Notes: a model not told the origin generated them from the sequence alone. 64,000 bases of DNA from Hellea balneolensis DSM 19091 (GCF_000428525.1 NZ_AUAC01000003.1:828858-892857), one strand, 5' to 3'. Positions 1 to 9,438 are shown, counted from the stretch's first letter. Numbers and translations are program-made.

Positions 1-1
1 G

Positions 2-550
2 CAGCATCCCAAAATTATGCTGATAGCTTGTTCGGACAGCCGCGTTGACCCGACTGATATTTTTAATGCATATCCCGGCGAAATGTTTGTCGTACGCAAT
101 GTTGCGAATATTGTCCCGCCGCTTGACGCGACTTCAGGTTATCATGGAACCTCTGCGGCTATTGAATACGCAGTTAAAAATTTAGAGGTTCAAGAAATTG
201 TTGTTATGGGCCATGAGAGTTGTGGGGGTATTCAAGGCTGCCTCAACGGTATGGGTCATGATCCTGAAGCAGGATATGTAGGAAAATGGGTGTCCATCAT
301 AAATGATGTTCGAGAGCGTGTATTAGCTCGTAACCTCCCCGAAGAAGAGATTCAGCTCGAAATGGAATTGGAGGGCGTTCGGCAATCACTTGAAAACCTC
401 ATGACATTTCCATTCGTGCGCGAGGCTGTTGAAGCAAAAAAGTTAGTCCTGCAAGGGGCTTATTTTTCAATTATTCAAGCGCGTCTTATGTTGGCAAACC
501 CTGATGGTGAATTTGAGATAGTTGAGCCTAGGCTGCCTGAGCCCCTATAA
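2..550 (+). CDS. beta-class carbonic anhydrase, 5'-truncated by the window edge
   Basis: Interconverts CO2 and bicarbonate in the cytoplasm. The reading frame is open from base 2, ahead of the first internal ATG at 17, so the true start lies outside the window. The zinc-site motifs of the beta class are visible: CSDSR near the start of the fragment, and GHESCGG (His and Cys ligands) about 65 residues later. The remaining 183 residues cover most of a 200-220 residue family member. Its 3' end overlaps the convergent COQ4 gene by 23 bp. The family call is firm; the physiological role (CO2 supply or pH control) is inferred. Confidence 0.93.
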   Translation, partial: QHPKIMLIACSDSRVDPTDIFNAYPGEMFVVRNVANIVPPLDATSGYHGTSAAIEYAVKNLEVQEIVVMGHESCGGIQGCLNGMGHDPEAGYVGKWVSIINDVRERVLARNLPEEEIQLEMELEGVRQSLENLMTFPFVREAVEAKKLVLQGAYFSIIQARLMLANPDGEFEIVEPRLPEPL

Positions 551-1280
551 CCCCGTAAGGATCAATGCCATTGGCGTGCATTGCCGCATGAACCTTATGA
601 TATTGAGTCGCAGGTTTAATGTTTAGCCGCTTGCGAGCCTCTTCGAGATTTTCACTTAAAAGTGACATGATATCTTGCTGGCATATATTTTCAGCTAGTG
701 TTCCGTTTTTCCTCGCTTCTCGGACGGCCTTCCAAACAGGCGAGCCTTTAGGCGCATATTTACGGACTTCGAGAGACGCCATGTGAGCGATGAAATAAAT
801 GCCTAAGCCGCCATGCTGGCCATGCGTAAAGTTTAGAACACAGGCTTCACCCAAGGCATCACGGCTGTAACCTGTCATGATATGCATCAAATCATGCACA
901 TCGCGTCGGCGATATCCAAACCACGCCACGTCCTCTGAATAATAATCTTCTAGTGAGTTATCAAAGCGGTCATATTCATCAACGAGGCCTTGAGCGGACA
1001 GACCTTGGCTTTCCATAAAATCACAATAATGCTGCCCGACTGAGCCCATAGGTAGTTTGCGTAACTCCTCATGATTATCGAGAAGAGGAACAAGTTCTTT
1101 GCGGTCAGCGTAGCGGGCTTGGCCATCAGATGTAGACATGAAGCGTTTAAAGTCTTTTTCGAGGTTGGAGCCATCCAAGGCCTCGACAATATAGAAGACT
1201 TGTGTGGTGTCTTCCTTATCTTTGATAAGATTGCGAAAGTGCTTATAAGCTTTGATAGGTCTGATACGGCGTGATGTCAT
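528..1280 (-). CDS. COQ4-family ubiquinone biosynthesis protein
   Basis: A 250-residue COQ4-like protein. COQ4 proteins are needed for coenzyme Q assembly and have recently been linked to C1 decarboxylation/hydroxylation of the ring. The diagnostic metal motif HDxxH-x11-E is intact: H129, D130, H133 and E145. There is no signal peptide, so a cytoplasmic or membrane-peripheral location is expected. The gene stands alone, convergent with the carbonic anhydrase (23-bp overlap). ATG at 1280 is the first methionine of the conserved region. No other ubiquinone gene is nearby, so the pathway assignment rests on the family alone. Confidence 0.85.
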   Translation of the reverse strand: MTSRRIRPIKAYKHFRNLIKDKEDTTQVFYIVEALDGSNLEKDFKRFMSTSDGQARYADRKELVPLLDNHEELRKLPMGSVGQHYCDFMESQGLSAQGLVDEYDRFDNSLEDYYSEDVAWFGYRRRDVHDLMHIMTGYSRDALGEACVLNFTHGQHGGLGIYFIAHMASLEVRKYAPKGSPVWKAVREARKNGTLAENICQQDIMSLLSENLEEARKRLNIKPATQYHKVHAAMHANGIDPYGVIGAQAA

Positions 1281-1353
1281 GATACGTTGTTACGCCATGA
1301 TCCGTTATTTTTCAATAAACGAGTGTGAATGGCGATATTTCAGAAACGCATTC

Positions 1354-1956
1354 TTATATGATTAAATCCAGCTCTTTCAATTTAGGGACAACACCCACAT
1401 TTCGGTCAACATGAAAAGATGTCAGGCCAACTGATTCTGCGGCTTGGACATTTTCAACAGTATCATCAAAGAACCAAACATGTTCTGCCGAGACGTCCAT
1501 ATCTTTAAGAGGTATCATATAACTCTGCGGATCAGGTTTAGCGCTATTTATGAGGTGCGAAGCGTAACTGTGATCGAAGTAAAGATTTACATCAATATGG
1601 GTTTTTAAATGCTCCCAATGAAGTGCATTCGTATTGGATAGACACGCCAAGATATAATGTGGTCTCAACGCCTCTAGTGTCTCTTTCGTATGGCTATAGC
1701 ACTCTTGAACCCAGCTGTTCCAAAGCGACTTTGCAGCCTCACGGGGCGTATCTAGATTAAACCGCGTGATGAGTTCATCCGCAAATTCATCATCTGAACA
1801 CGTTCCGATTTCATAGGCCTTAAAGACGTCCGAAGTGGCAAAGCGTTCTATGACTTCTTCACGCTCCAATCCTGTCAATAAGGCGAGAGCGTCAAGACCG
1901 ACCCAACGCACTATTACGCCGCCAAGGTCGAAAAGAAGAACTTTAGGCTTTTGCAT
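1354..1956 (-). CDS. HAD-superfamily hydrolase, subfamily IA (YihX-like)
   Basis: A 200-residue HAD phosphatase-like protein. Motif I reads FDLGGVI at residues 9-15, with nucleophile Asp10 and Gly instead of the usual second Asp at +2. This is characteristic of the YihX/epoxide-hydrolase-N-like branch. Motif II (LSNTN, about residues 105-110) and a motif III/IV region (KPDP, then FFDDTVEN near 166-173) follow. The small-molecule phosphate substrate cannot be read from sequence. The start codon overlaps the stop of the upstream glutathione transferase by one base (TAATG), so the two are translationally coupled. Confidence 0.85.
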   Translation of the reverse strand: MQKPKVLLFDLGGVIVRWVGLDALALLTGLEREEVIERFATSDVFKAYEIGTCSDDEFADELITRFNLDTPREAAKSLWNSWVQECYSHTKETLEALRPHYILACLSNTNALHWEHLKTHIDVNLYFDHSYASHLINSAKPDPQSYMIPLKDMDVSAEHVWFFDDTVENVQAAESVGLTSFHVDRNVGVVPKLKELDLII

Positions 1957-2585
1957 TACAATGCGTAGCTAGGCCGGGCTTTCATACGCTTATGCCACTC
2001 CAATAGTGCCGTATGCGAATCCTGCGGGAAGGCTTTGACCCATTTTGCAAAGTCCACGACGATTGTCGCCGTGATGTCGGCGACAGAATAGTTTTGACCC
2101 GCGACATAATCATTTTCTTTCAGCTGGTCATTCAAGTCTTCAAAGAACCACCCGATTTGCTTGTGACCTCTCTCAGCAAGTTCTGGGATTTGCGTCACAT
2201 TACGCGGCCCGGGTAAAGCGCGGTCTTTCATAGCGGGCGTGGCGTTACGCAAGGCGCTTGCGATAGACATTAGGCCTTCCATCTCACAGCGCCAATTCCA
2301 TTTTGCGACAAGCGCTTTTTCAAGAGGCGTAGAGCCGAGCATAGGCACATCAGGATAAACGGCTTCCAGATAGGCAGCTATTTCTGCATTTTCGGTGAGC
2401 ACGCCTTCATCTGTCACAAGAGCGGGTACGGTACAGCGCGGATTTACGGCCCGAAATTCAGCGCTCATTTGCTCGCCCTTGCGTAGGTCAATTTGCACCG
2501 TTTCATGCGCAATGCCCTTTTCAGCAAGTAACATACGGGCGCGGCGGGGGCTTGGAGCCGTTGAGCAATCATAAAGCTTGAGCAT
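1956..2585 (-). CDS. glutathione S-transferase family protein
   Basis: A 209-residue cytosolic GST. The N-terminal thioredoxin-like domain begins LKLYDCSTAPSPRR and contains the cis-Pro segment CTVPALV and the glutathione-binding TENAEI. An all-helical C-terminal domain follows. The frame is open for 31 codons further upstream, but the ATG at 2585 sits directly before the conserved beta1 strand and has GAGGA about 10 nt upstream, so it is preferred. The gene is coupled by TAATG to the downstream HAD gene and diverges from the lipoprotein gene at 2629. The substrate is unknown. Confidence 0.87.
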   Translation of the reverse strand: MLKLYDCSTAPSPRRARMLLAEKGIAHETVQIDLRKGEQMSAEFRAVNPRCTVPALVTDEGVLTENAEIAAYLEAVYPDVPMLGSTPLEKALVAKWNWRCEMEGLMSIASALRNATPAMKDRALPGPRNVTQIPELAERGHKQIGWFFEDLNDQLKENDYVAGQNYSVADITATIVVDFAKWVKAFPQDSHTALLEWHKRMKARPSYAL

Positions 2586-2628
2586 AGGGTCTGTCCTCGT
2601 TAAGTCTGGAAATAAACAGGAGTAGCCT

Positions 2629-3216
2629 ATGACAGTCCCCGTATCAATTAAAGCTCTTTTAGGTGCCGTAGCCGCCATTGCGATGACCGCTTGCGAGCCT
2701 AAAACAGAGTCGCCACAAGACGCTTTCTTTGATGATTTGAAAAGCCATTGCGGTAAAGCCTATGCTGGAAAATTAGTCAGCAATGATGCCGTAGATGCAG
2801 ATTTTGGCAGCAAAAAGATGATCATGCATGTGCGTGACTGTAGTGACACTGTGCTTCGTATCCCGTTTCATGTCGGGGATGATCATTCCCGCACGTGGGT
2901 TATTTCAAAAACTGCAAACGGCTTGCGCCTCAAGCATGACCATCGCCATGAAGACGGCAGCGAAGATGCGGTCACACAATATGGGGGTGATACGATTTAT
3001 GAGGGTGCGCGCTCACGGCAGGTCTTTCCAGTCGATCAATATTCTATTGATATGTTTCTTAGAGAAGGTCTCGACGTTTCAATCGTCAATATCTGGGCGG
3101 TTGAAATTAACAACGCTAAATTTGCCTATGAACTCTCACGTCCCAACCGGCATTTCAGGGTCGAGTTTGACGTAACGCAGCCTGTTGATCTACCGCCCGC
3201 GCCATGGGGCATGTAG
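2629..3216 (+). CDS. hypothetical lipoprotein
   Basis: 195 residues. The N-terminus carries a lipoprotein signal: a hydrophobic stretch (residues 7-20) ending in the lipobox MTAC with Cys22. The mature part is hydrophilic. Two further cysteines (in KSHCGKAY and VRDCSD) could form a disulfide, and a His/Asp-rich segment (LKHDHRHEDGSED, about residues 104-116) could bind metal. It lies divergent from the GST gene. I do not recognise a function. Export and lipidation are inferred from the signal; the similarity to other conserved proteobacterial lipoproteins is impression only. Confidence 0.8.
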   Translation: MTVPVSIKALLGAVAAIAMTACEPKTESPQDAFFDDLKSHCGKAYAGKLVSNDAVDADFGSKKMIMHVRDCSDTVLRIPFHVGDDHSRTWVISKTANGLRLKHDHRHEDGSEDAVTQYGGDTIYEGARSRQVFPVDQYSIDMFLREGLDVSIVNIWAVEINNAKFAYELSRPNRHFRVEFDVTQPVDLPPAPWGM

Positions 3217-3255
3217 CGGCCAAATTCGTTCCTGTGAAACGATTTTAGCGAAGTG

Positions 3256-3276
3256 CCTAAAGGCTATGCCTTTAGG
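3256..3276. repeat. perfect 9-bp inverted repeat, intergenic hairpin
   Basis: CCTAAAGGC-TAT-GCCTTTAGG forms a 9-bp stem with a 3-base loop between the lipoprotein and pirin genes. No T-run follows, so a canonical Rho-independent terminator is unlikely. It may be a transcript-end hairpin or a dispersed palindrome. I did not find a second copy in the window. Confidence 0.5.
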
Positions 3277-3321
3277 TCCGGGCGTCAGAGCCAGGCTGCG
3301 TATAAAGTAGGAGATACATAA

Positions 3322-4182
3322 ATGGATTCAATCAAACATATCCTTAAACCCCGCGAGAAAGATATTGGTGAGTTTTCCGTGCGCCGCGCATTGCCCTTTA
3401 TAAAGCAGCGCTCTATTGGGCCCTGGATATTCTTTGACCATTTTGGGCCCGTAGACTTTGCGCCAGGTGAGGGTATGAATGTCCGTCCGCATCCGCATAT
3501 CAATCTGGCGACCGTGACTTATCTGTTTGAAGGTGAAATTTATCACAGAGATACGCTCGGTAATGCGCTGCCAATACATCCCGGAGCCATAAATTTAATG
3601 GTCGCTGGAAAGGGGATTGCGCATTCTGAACGCACACGGGATGAATTGCGAGAGACAGGCTACCGCCTTCATGGGCTGCAATTATGGCATGCTCTGCCCG
3701 AAGAATTTGAAGAGGTTGAACCCGCTTTTTATCACACACCCGCCGCCGATATTCCATCTGTCGAAACGGACGGCGTGACAGTCCGGGTCATGATGGGCAC
3801 AGCTTTTGGCGCAACGTCGCCCGTGAAAACCTTTTCACCTAACCTGTATTTAGAAGCGGATATGCAAGACGGTGCAACTATGGATGTTCCGCAAGCTGAA
3901 GAGCTTGGTATCTATGTTGTCAAAGGAGAGGCCGATATTGATGGTGAGACCGCACCCATAAACGCTATGAGTGTTCTGAACCCATCAGCTAAAGTCATCA
4001 CGGCAAAAGGTAGCACGCGCCTCGCTATAATTGGAGGGGCCCCTTTAGGGAAACGTCACCTCTGGTGGAATTTTGTTTCATCTCGCAAAGAGCGGATAGA
4101 ACAAGCGAAAGAAGATTGGAAAAATGGCGCGTTTGGTGATGTGCCAGGTGACAGTGAAGAGCGGATACCGCTGCCAGATTAA
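3322..4182 (+). CDS. pirin family protein
   Basis: A 286-residue bicupin of the pirin family. The N-terminal cupin shows the metal-site pattern HPH-x-N (RPHPHINLATVTY, about residues 54-66), with further ligands in KGIAHSE and the following segment. A pirin C-terminal domain occupies roughly residues 165-280. Bacterial pirins bind Fe or other metals; some have quercetinase activity and some bind regulatory partners. Which applies here cannot be told. ATG at 3322 is preceded by AGGAG at a spacing of 8 nt. The gene stands alone between two unrelated genes. Confidence 0.9.
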   Translation: MDSIKHILKPREKDIGEFSVRRALPFIKQRSIGPWIFFDHFGPVDFAPGEGMNVRPHPHINLATVTYLFEGEIYHRDTLGNALPIHPGAINLMVAGKGIAHSERTRDELRETGYRLHGLQLWHALPEEFEEVEPAFYHTPAADIPSVETDGVTVRVMMGTAFGATSPVKTFSPNLYLEADMQDGATMDVPQAEELGIYVVKGEADIDGETAPINAMSVLNPSAKVITAKGSTRLAIIGGAPLGKRHLWWNFVSSRKERIEQAKEDWKNGAFGDVPGDSEERIPLPD

Positions 4183-4291
4183 GGCGAGGCAGTAAGGCTA
4201 TATTTAGACCGTATGGCTTTCAAAATATTATAAGGATACGAGTGGGCACTCAGCAAAATAGCTGAACACGCGGCCACTCAGAAAGAGACTC

Positions 4292-5173
4292 ATGTTCAGT
4301 TTTTATTTAGCTCATGAATATTGGTTTGCCGCCGCGCAACTTAGTCTGGCCATGCTCGGGATGGGCGCTACCCTAACCCCAAAAGACTTTAAGGGCATTG
4401 TCGAAACACCGCGCGCATTTACAGTAGGCATGTGTTTGCAATTACTTTTGGTGCCCCTAGTGGCTTTTCTTTTCATAGCGTTCTCGGGCGCTGCTATAGG
4501 CGTTCTTATCGGTCTAGCCTTGCTTGCAGCCATTCCAGGAGGAACCGTCTCGAATATATTCACCTATATGGCAAAAGGGAACATTGTGCTTTCCATTGCG
4601 ATTACGGCTATCACAACGATTGGCTGTCTAGTTACAACACCCATCGTCTTAAACTTGCTAATTTCTCAACATATGCCTGCAGATTTTGTAATGCCAGTGG
4701 GACGGATCGCTTTTGAAATTTGTATCTTTCTGCTTATCCCTTTGGCTTTTGGCATGGCGATAAATGCGAAACTTTCTAATTATGCGGCGAAGATATCTAA
4801 ATTTGGTATTTATTGTTCCATTTTTATCATTCTCCTGATTGTAATTGGGTCAGCAGGAGCGGGCCGTTTAGATTTGAGTTCGTTTGGCACATCAAATATT
4901 CTGACTATTTTAGTCTTTGCGTTAGCTCTTTTAACGCTAAGCGTTATCGTGCCAAAAATACTTCGTTTGCCGACCCAAGACGGAGCGGCAATTCAAATCG
5001 AAATCACGGTTCGTAATACAAATCTAGGCTTACTGTTGAATGCATCTTTATTCCCAGTCGGTAACGCCTTGGGGGGAACGGTACTTATGACGTTGTTATT
5101 ATATGGAGCGGTTATGTTGCTATTGGGCGGTGGTTTGATTACTTATAATCGTAATATTCATAAAACCGTATGA
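4292..5173 (+). CDS. bile acid:sodium symporter (BASS/SBF) family transporter
   Basis: A 293-residue inner-membrane protein with 9-10 hydrophobic helices. The N-terminal GMGATLTPKDF and the GGTVSNIFTYMAKGN segment are typical of the SBF fold of sodium-coupled organic-anion transporters. Bacterial members carry pantoate, pyruvate-like or sulfated solutes; the substrate here is unknown. The 3' end converges on the VOC gene with only 10 bp between. No strong Shine-Dalgarno is visible, although AAAGAG lies about 7 nt upstream of the ATG. Confidence 0.88.
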   Translation: MFSFYLAHEYWFAAAQLSLAMLGMGATLTPKDFKGIVETPRAFTVGMCLQLLLVPLVAFLFIAFSGAAIGVLIGLALLAAIPGGTVSNIFTYMAKGNIVLSIAITAITTIGCLVTTPIVLNLLISQHMPADFVMPVGRIAFEICIFLLIPLAFGMAINAKLSNYAAKISKFGIYCSIFIILLIVIGSAGAGRLDLSSFGTSNILTILVFALALLTLSVIVPKILRLPTQDGAAIQIEITVRNTNLGLLLNASLFPVGNALGGTVLMTLLLYGAVMLLLGGGLITYNRNIHKTV

Positions 5174-5183
5174 AGCTTATAAA

Positions 5184-5603
5184 TTAGGTGGCAAAAATTT
5201 GGTTTGGATCTTTAAAACTCTTAAATTCCAGTGCGTTGCCTGAGGGATCAAGGAAGAACATTGTGGCTTGCTCGCCAGTCTCTCCTTTGAAGCGAATATA
5301 AGGCTCAATCACAAAATCGGTCTTTGCCTCAATGAGGCGCGCTTTTAAATCGTGCCATTCATCCCAACGCAAAACCGCGCCGAAATGCCGGACGGGAACG
5401 TTTTTGCCGTCTACGGGATTTGTGGGCTCAACACTGCTAAAAGCTTCTGGTTTTACGTGAAAGCTTACCTGGTGGCCAAAGAAATCGAAATCGATCCATG
5501 TGTCAGCTTCGCGGCCTTGGTTGCAGCCTAAGACTCCCGCATAAAACGCGCGAGTCTCTTCTTTGTCTTTAACAGGATAGGCGAGGTGGAAGACCGAAGT
5601 CAT
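5184..5603 (-). CDS. VOC family (glyoxalase/dioxygenase-fold) protein
   Basis: A 139-residue single-module vicinal-oxygen-chelate protein. It opens [18 protein letters not shown] central HFGAVL and C-terminal [15 protein letters not shown] carry the expected His and Glu metal ligands. The frame continues 35 codons upstream inside the neighbouring GST gene, but the ATG at 5603 begins the conserved beta-strand, lies 7 nt after the GST stop codon and is the sensible start. Forms an operon with the GST gene. The substrate is unknown; a glyoxalase-like or bleomycin-resistance-like role is possible. Confidence 0.85.
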   Translation of the reverse strand: MTSVFHLAYPVKDKEETRAFYAGVLGCNQGREADTWIDFDFFGHQVSFHVKPEAFSSVEPTNPVDGKNVPVRHFGAVLRWDEWHDLKARLIEAKTDFVIEPYIRFKGETGEQATMFFLDPSGNALEFKSFKDPNQIFAT

Positions 5604-5610
5604 AATGACT

Positions 5611-6240
5611 CTATTTAGGCCCGTAAGCGTAATCGCCACCTTTTTCGAGGGCACGAAGATAGGCGGGGCGCTTATGAATTTTTTCGACAAATTCGTTACA
5701 GGCTTCATAGCCTTTAAGTCTTCCGCGAGCTTTGGCGGCTTCTAGCGGGAAGATCATTTGAATATCCGCGCCTGTCATCATATCGCCGGCAAAATATTCA
5801 TGACGAATGAGGCGGTATTCACAATAATCAAGTACACCTTTGATTTCATTCATGATGATAGGCTGTATAGGGGCGGCGGCTTCGCCGAGATAGCCTGTGT
5901 AGAGCGCCAATAAGAGCGGTAACATCGCTGACCCTTCCGCAAAGTGCAGAAAGTGGACATAGTCTAAATATTCGGGCGCGTCGCGCTCGGGGCGGAGCTT
6001 TCCTTTTCCGTATTTGTCCAAAATATAAACAATGATCGCGCCTGTTTCCGCGACAATGTCATCACCATCTTCAATCACAGGGGATTTGCCCAAAGGATGA
6101 ATAGCTTTTAGCTCTGCCGGGGCACGATTTGTGTCTGGATCGCGCTTATAGTGCTTGATTTCATAAGGCACTTCCAATTCTTCGAGCAGCCAGAGGATGC
6201 GTTGTGACCGGGAGTTATTAAGGTGGTGTACGATAAGCAT
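5611..6240 (-). CDS. glutathione S-transferase family protein
   Basis: A 209-residue GST. The N-terminal domain begins [21 protein letters not shown], with Ser and Arg in the catalytic helix position. [12 protein letters not shown] is the cis-Pro loop and AETGAII the glutathione gamma-Glu binding site. The C-terminal helical domain ends near [10 protein letters not shown]. It is unrelated in detail to the GST at 1956-2585. First gene of a two-gene unit with the VOC protein; such GST-VOC pairs suggest detoxification of an electrophile, which is inference. Confidence 0.9.
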   Translation of the reverse strand: MLIVHHLNNSRSQRILWLLEELEVPYEIKHYKRDPDTNRAPAELKAIHPLGKSPVIEDGDDIVAETGAIIVYILDKYGKGKLRPERDAPEYLDYVHFLHFAEGSAMLPLLLALYTGYLGEAAAPIQPIIMNEIKGVLDYCEYRLIRHEYFAGDMMTGADIQMIFPLEAAKARGRLKGYEACNEFVEKIHKRPAYLRALEKGGDYAYGPK

Positions 6241-6267
6241 AGAAGCTTAGTGAACGGGATATGCGGC

Positions 6268-6774
6268 TTAGGCAAGCACCTTTTTAGGTCCATCATTTTT
6301 TTTGAATTGAATGGACCGAACAGCGCCGCTCAGTTTAACATCAACATTATTGAGTTGCCCAGGAATTATATCTCTTAGCATTGAAGCCGAAACTAGTAGC
6401 TCCGTTGGGACGGTTTTCATTTTGGCTTGTTGGTAGACATAGACAGTTTTTGCTTCTGTTTCAGCGCCTAAAATCTCAAGATCTATTGGCGCTCCCGCAG
6501 ATAAAAGAGAAAAATGCTTTTCTGTGTAGAGGGCAAGCTGAGCACGGGCTTTAAGAGAAAAAAGGTCAGGCCTGTCAATAATGCCCGCAGCGGCAAGAGC
6601 CGTTTCAGCATCGTGCAGATGATAGCTGTGAATGACATTGAGCATTTTCTCGTCTGCGTCCCATTCAATGGTCGTGAGAGTCTTCTTTTCCCGGTGTGCA
6701 GATGCAGAGAAAGGAAGGCCCGCCATGATGGCAGCCCCGCTTAAAATTTGAGATATATTACGACGTGTGAACAT
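6268..6774 (-). CDS. DUF6702-like exported protein, partner of the M1 peptidase gene
   Basis: 168 residues with an N-terminal Tat/Sec-type leader (RRNISQ followed by a hydrophobic stretch, cleavage probably after SASA near residue 26). The mature part begins with HREKKTLTTIEW and YHLHDAE motifs resembling the DUF6702 family, whose members are small periplasmic proteins often next to M1 peptidases. It starts 12 bp after the M1 stop codon, so it is almost certainly cotranscribed. Function unknown; a chaperone or accessory role for the peptidase is inference. The DUF call is from pattern memory and is moderate. Confidence 0.65.
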   Translation of the reverse strand: MFTRRNISQILSGAAIMAGLPFSASAHREKKTLTTIEWDADEKMLNVIHSYHLHDAETALAAAGIIDRPDLFSLKARAQLALYTEKHFSLLSAGAPIDLEILGAETEAKTVYVYQQAKMKTVPTELLVSASMLRDIIPGQLNNVDVKLSGAVRSIQFKKNDGPKKVLA

Positions 6775-6786
6775 AAGCCGTTTGTC

Positions 6787-9438
6787 TTATTTCCCCATCA
6801 TTCTTTCAAGCGTTTTACGCAGAGAGGATTTCTCCTTATCGTCCAGTTTTTTCGCCCCAGTCTTTGAAGAGTCAGATTTCGCGTCTGAGCTTGAGCCATT
6901 ATCATTAGCGCCGGACTTTAGCGGCATGTCTTTATCGCCGCTTTTGCTTTCACCTTTATTTTCAGCGTCTTTCTCTTCGTCCGTTTTAAGCTCTACAAGC
7001 ATATCTGCCATCATGCTGCTGGCTTTGTAATTAGATTTATACATTTCCAATCGGCCCGGACGCATAACAGGAGGATAGCTGTTATTATCAAAATCAGCAT
7101 CTGCTGTCTGGTGATGCGGATCGAGCTCAATAGATTTAATGCGGTTCTTGCGCGTAATCAGCTTCGTGACTTTTTTGCTGTTACGGCGCCAGATTTCAGC
7201 CGGGATCATCATCTCTTCAGTATCACCATTCATATATGTCAGCTTAAGCGGAAGCGGCGAAATCAATCCGCCGACATTTTCAAAATCCACAAAATAGAAA
7301 TAGTGACCATCGGCTTGGGCCCGTTCCCAGACCTCTTTTTCCCAGCCCTCAAGCCCGTCAACAAAACTTTTATACTTGTTTCGGTCTTTATTGGTGACGG
7401 CGAACTTGTCGTTCTCGTTATAGAAGTCATCGATATCTTCCATGCGGTCGATATAAAGCTCTATGCCTTCTTCGCGATTGCGAATTTGAACGATATTTTC
7501 AGGACGTTTCGCCAGATCATCGGCGCGGTCCTTGTCTTTCTCTTGCTCAGGGTCTTGGCTCGAAATTGTGTATTCGCGCATAGAAGTAATGCCGACATCA
7601 ACATGGTCTGTTCCGAAATACCAACCGCGCCAGAACCAATCCAGATCAACGGCTGAGGCATCTTCCATCGTGCGGAAAAAATCAGCCGGTGTGGGGCGTT
7701 TAAACTTCCAACGATTTGCATATTCTCTGAAGGCGTAATCAAAGAGCTCACGGCCCATAACTGTTTCGCGCAGCACCATGAGTGAGGCGGCGGGCTTAGA
7801 ATAAGCGTTAGGACCAAACTGAAGAACGCTATCGGATTGTGTCATAATTGGCACTTGGTTTGAACTTGTCATGTAGCGCGGGATGACGTCGAGTGGGTTT
7901 TGCTGACCTCCAGAGATCGGGAAGTTTTCTTCCCACTCATATTCTGCCATATATTCAAGAAAGGAGTTCAGCCCTTCATCCATCCACGTCCAGCGGCGTT
8001 CATCGGAATTGACGACCATAGGGAAATAGATATGCCCAATTTCGTGAATGATAACGCCGATAAGGCCATATTTCGTACGGCGGGAATAGACTGTCTCGCC
8101 GGATTTCTCGTCCTCATATGGGCGGTAGCCATTAAAGGTGATCATCGGATATTCCATACCGCCGCGTTCCCATGAGTTCACGGATTGCGCAGTCGGGTAG
8201 GGGTAGTTGAAAGCAAATTTATTATACACATCCATCGTGTGGACCACGGCATGTGTTGAGTATTGCGACCAAATCGGGTCGGCTTCCTTGGGGAAGAAGC
8301 TCATGGCTGTGACAACAGGGTTTTTATCATCGTCCTGCTCAAATAGCATCGCGTCCCAGATATATTTTCGTGAGCTTGACCAAGCAAAATCGCGTACGTT
8401 CTCAGCTTTAAAACGCCATGTCTTAGTGCCTTCGGCGACAGATTTTTCATTTTCTTCAGCCTCTTCGGGCGTCACGATGTAGATAGGTTTTTTTGTCCCG
8501 GCGTCATCCATGCGTTTGCGTTGCTTGGCGGTCATTACTTGACGCGGATTTTGCAGTACACCTGATGCGGCAACTATATGATCAGACGGTACGGTGATAT
8601 TAACATTGTAATCCCCGAATTCGAGCGTGAATTCACCTCGTCCTAAGAACTGCTTATTCTGCCACCCCGTATAATCGGTATAGGCGGCCATACGCGGGAA
8701 CCATTGCGCGAGGCCAAAGATACAATTTCCGTCTTCGCCTTCATCGGTAAAACACTCATAACCTCCGCGTCCGCCAACGGCTTCTTCGTCGATAATGTTG
8801 TGTTCCCAATCTACATTGAATTCAAAGCGGGCATCGGGAGCGAGGCCTTCGGGAATATCGATCCGCATCATAGAATCATTGATGATGTAAGATAGCTTAT
8901 TGCCGTCAGCATCAGACACGTCCGTGAACTCAAAGCCATATTCACGGTCTTCCATGGCTTGATTATAACGCATCATGCCAAAGGTAATGCGGTCTGCGCT
9001 GCCTGTTCCTTGGCCGCGGCGTGAACCTGCGGCTGAGGCGACTGTAGACTCGCGTGCTAGAGAACCATCTTTGAAGCGGTTTTGATCAAGTGCGAGCCAG
9101 ATATAGTTTAGCGTGTCCGGAGAATTATTGACGTAATCAATTTCCATCTCAGCAATGATGCGCTTATTTTCTTCGTCCAAGGTGGCGTCGATATTTACAT
9201 TGGCTTGTTGCTGCCAATAAGCCGGGCCGGGCGCACCTGCTGCATTGCGAAAGATGTTCGGTGTCGGAAGGCTTTCAGGGCCAAGTTGACGGAAATGTTT
9301 AACTTGATCACCAGCGCTAAATGCAGGGCCGTCATTATCGCCCTCATTGGCAAAGGCTTGCGTAGCAAACGTTAAAGAGCCGACAGCAAATGCCCCCGTA
9401 ATTAAGCTGAAATTGAGAACATTTTTAAAGTCGCGCAT
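6787..9438 (-). CDS. M1 family metallopeptidase (aminopeptidase), secreted
   Basis: An 883-residue zinc peptidase of the gluzincin M1 family. A Sec signal peptide covers residues 1-30 (cleavage after TQAFA). The catalytic HEIGH motif lies near residue 465, followed by the third zinc ligand in WMDEGLNSF about 20 residues later. The tail (about residues 830-883) is low-complexity, rich in Lys, Ser, Asp and Glu. Acts outside the cytoplasm on peptide N-termini. First gene of a unit with the DUF6702-like protein. It is longer than classical aminopeptidase N-type cores because of added C-terminal domains. Confidence 0.92.
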   Translation of the reverse strand: MRDFKNVLNFSLITGAFAVGSLTFATQAFANEGDNDGPAFSAGDQVKHFRQLGPESLPTPNIFRNAAGAPGPAYWQQQANVNIDATLDEENKRIIAEMEIDYVNNSPDTLNYIWLALDQNRFKDGSLARESTVASAAGSRRGQGTGSADRITFGMMRYNQAMEDREYGFEFTDVSDADGNKLSYIINDSMMRIDIPEGLAPDARFEFNVDWEHNIIDEEAVGGRGGYECFTDEGEDGNCIFGLAQWFPRMAAYTDYTGWQNKQFLGRGEFTLEFGDYNVNITVPSDHIVAASGVLQNPRQVMTAKQRKRMDDAGTKKPIYIVTPEEAEENEKSVAEGTKTWRFKAENVRDFAWSSSRKYIWDAMLFEQDDDKNPVVTAMSFFPKEADPIWSQYSTHAVVHTMDVYNKFAFNYPYPTAQSVNSWERGGMEYPMITFNGYRPYEDEKSGETVYSRRTKYGLIGVIIHEIGHIYFPMVVNSDERRWTWMDEGLNSFLEYMAEYEWEENFPISGGQQNPLDVIPRYMTSSNQVPIMTQSDSVLQFGPNAYSKPAASLMVLRETVMGRELFDYAFREYANRWKFKRPTPADFFRTMEDASAVDLDWFWRGWYFGTDHVDVGITSMREYTISSQDPEQEKDKDRADDLAKRPENIVQIRNREEGIELYIDRMEDIDDFYNENDKFAVTNKDRNKYKSFVDGLEGWEKEVWERAQADGHYFYFVDFENVGGLISPLPLKLTYMNGDTEEMMIPAEIWRRNSKKVTKLITRKNRIKSIELDPHHQTADADFDNNSYPPVMRPGRLEMYKSNYKASSMMADMLVELKTDEEKDAENKGESKSGDKDMPLKSGANDNGSSSDAKSDSSKTGAKKLDDKEKSSLRKTLERMMGK

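Noticed and set aside
2013..2216. Open frames on the opposite strand within real genes across the window
   Set aside because: They lie antisense inside clearly conserved genes and lack ribosome sites, domains and normal codon use.
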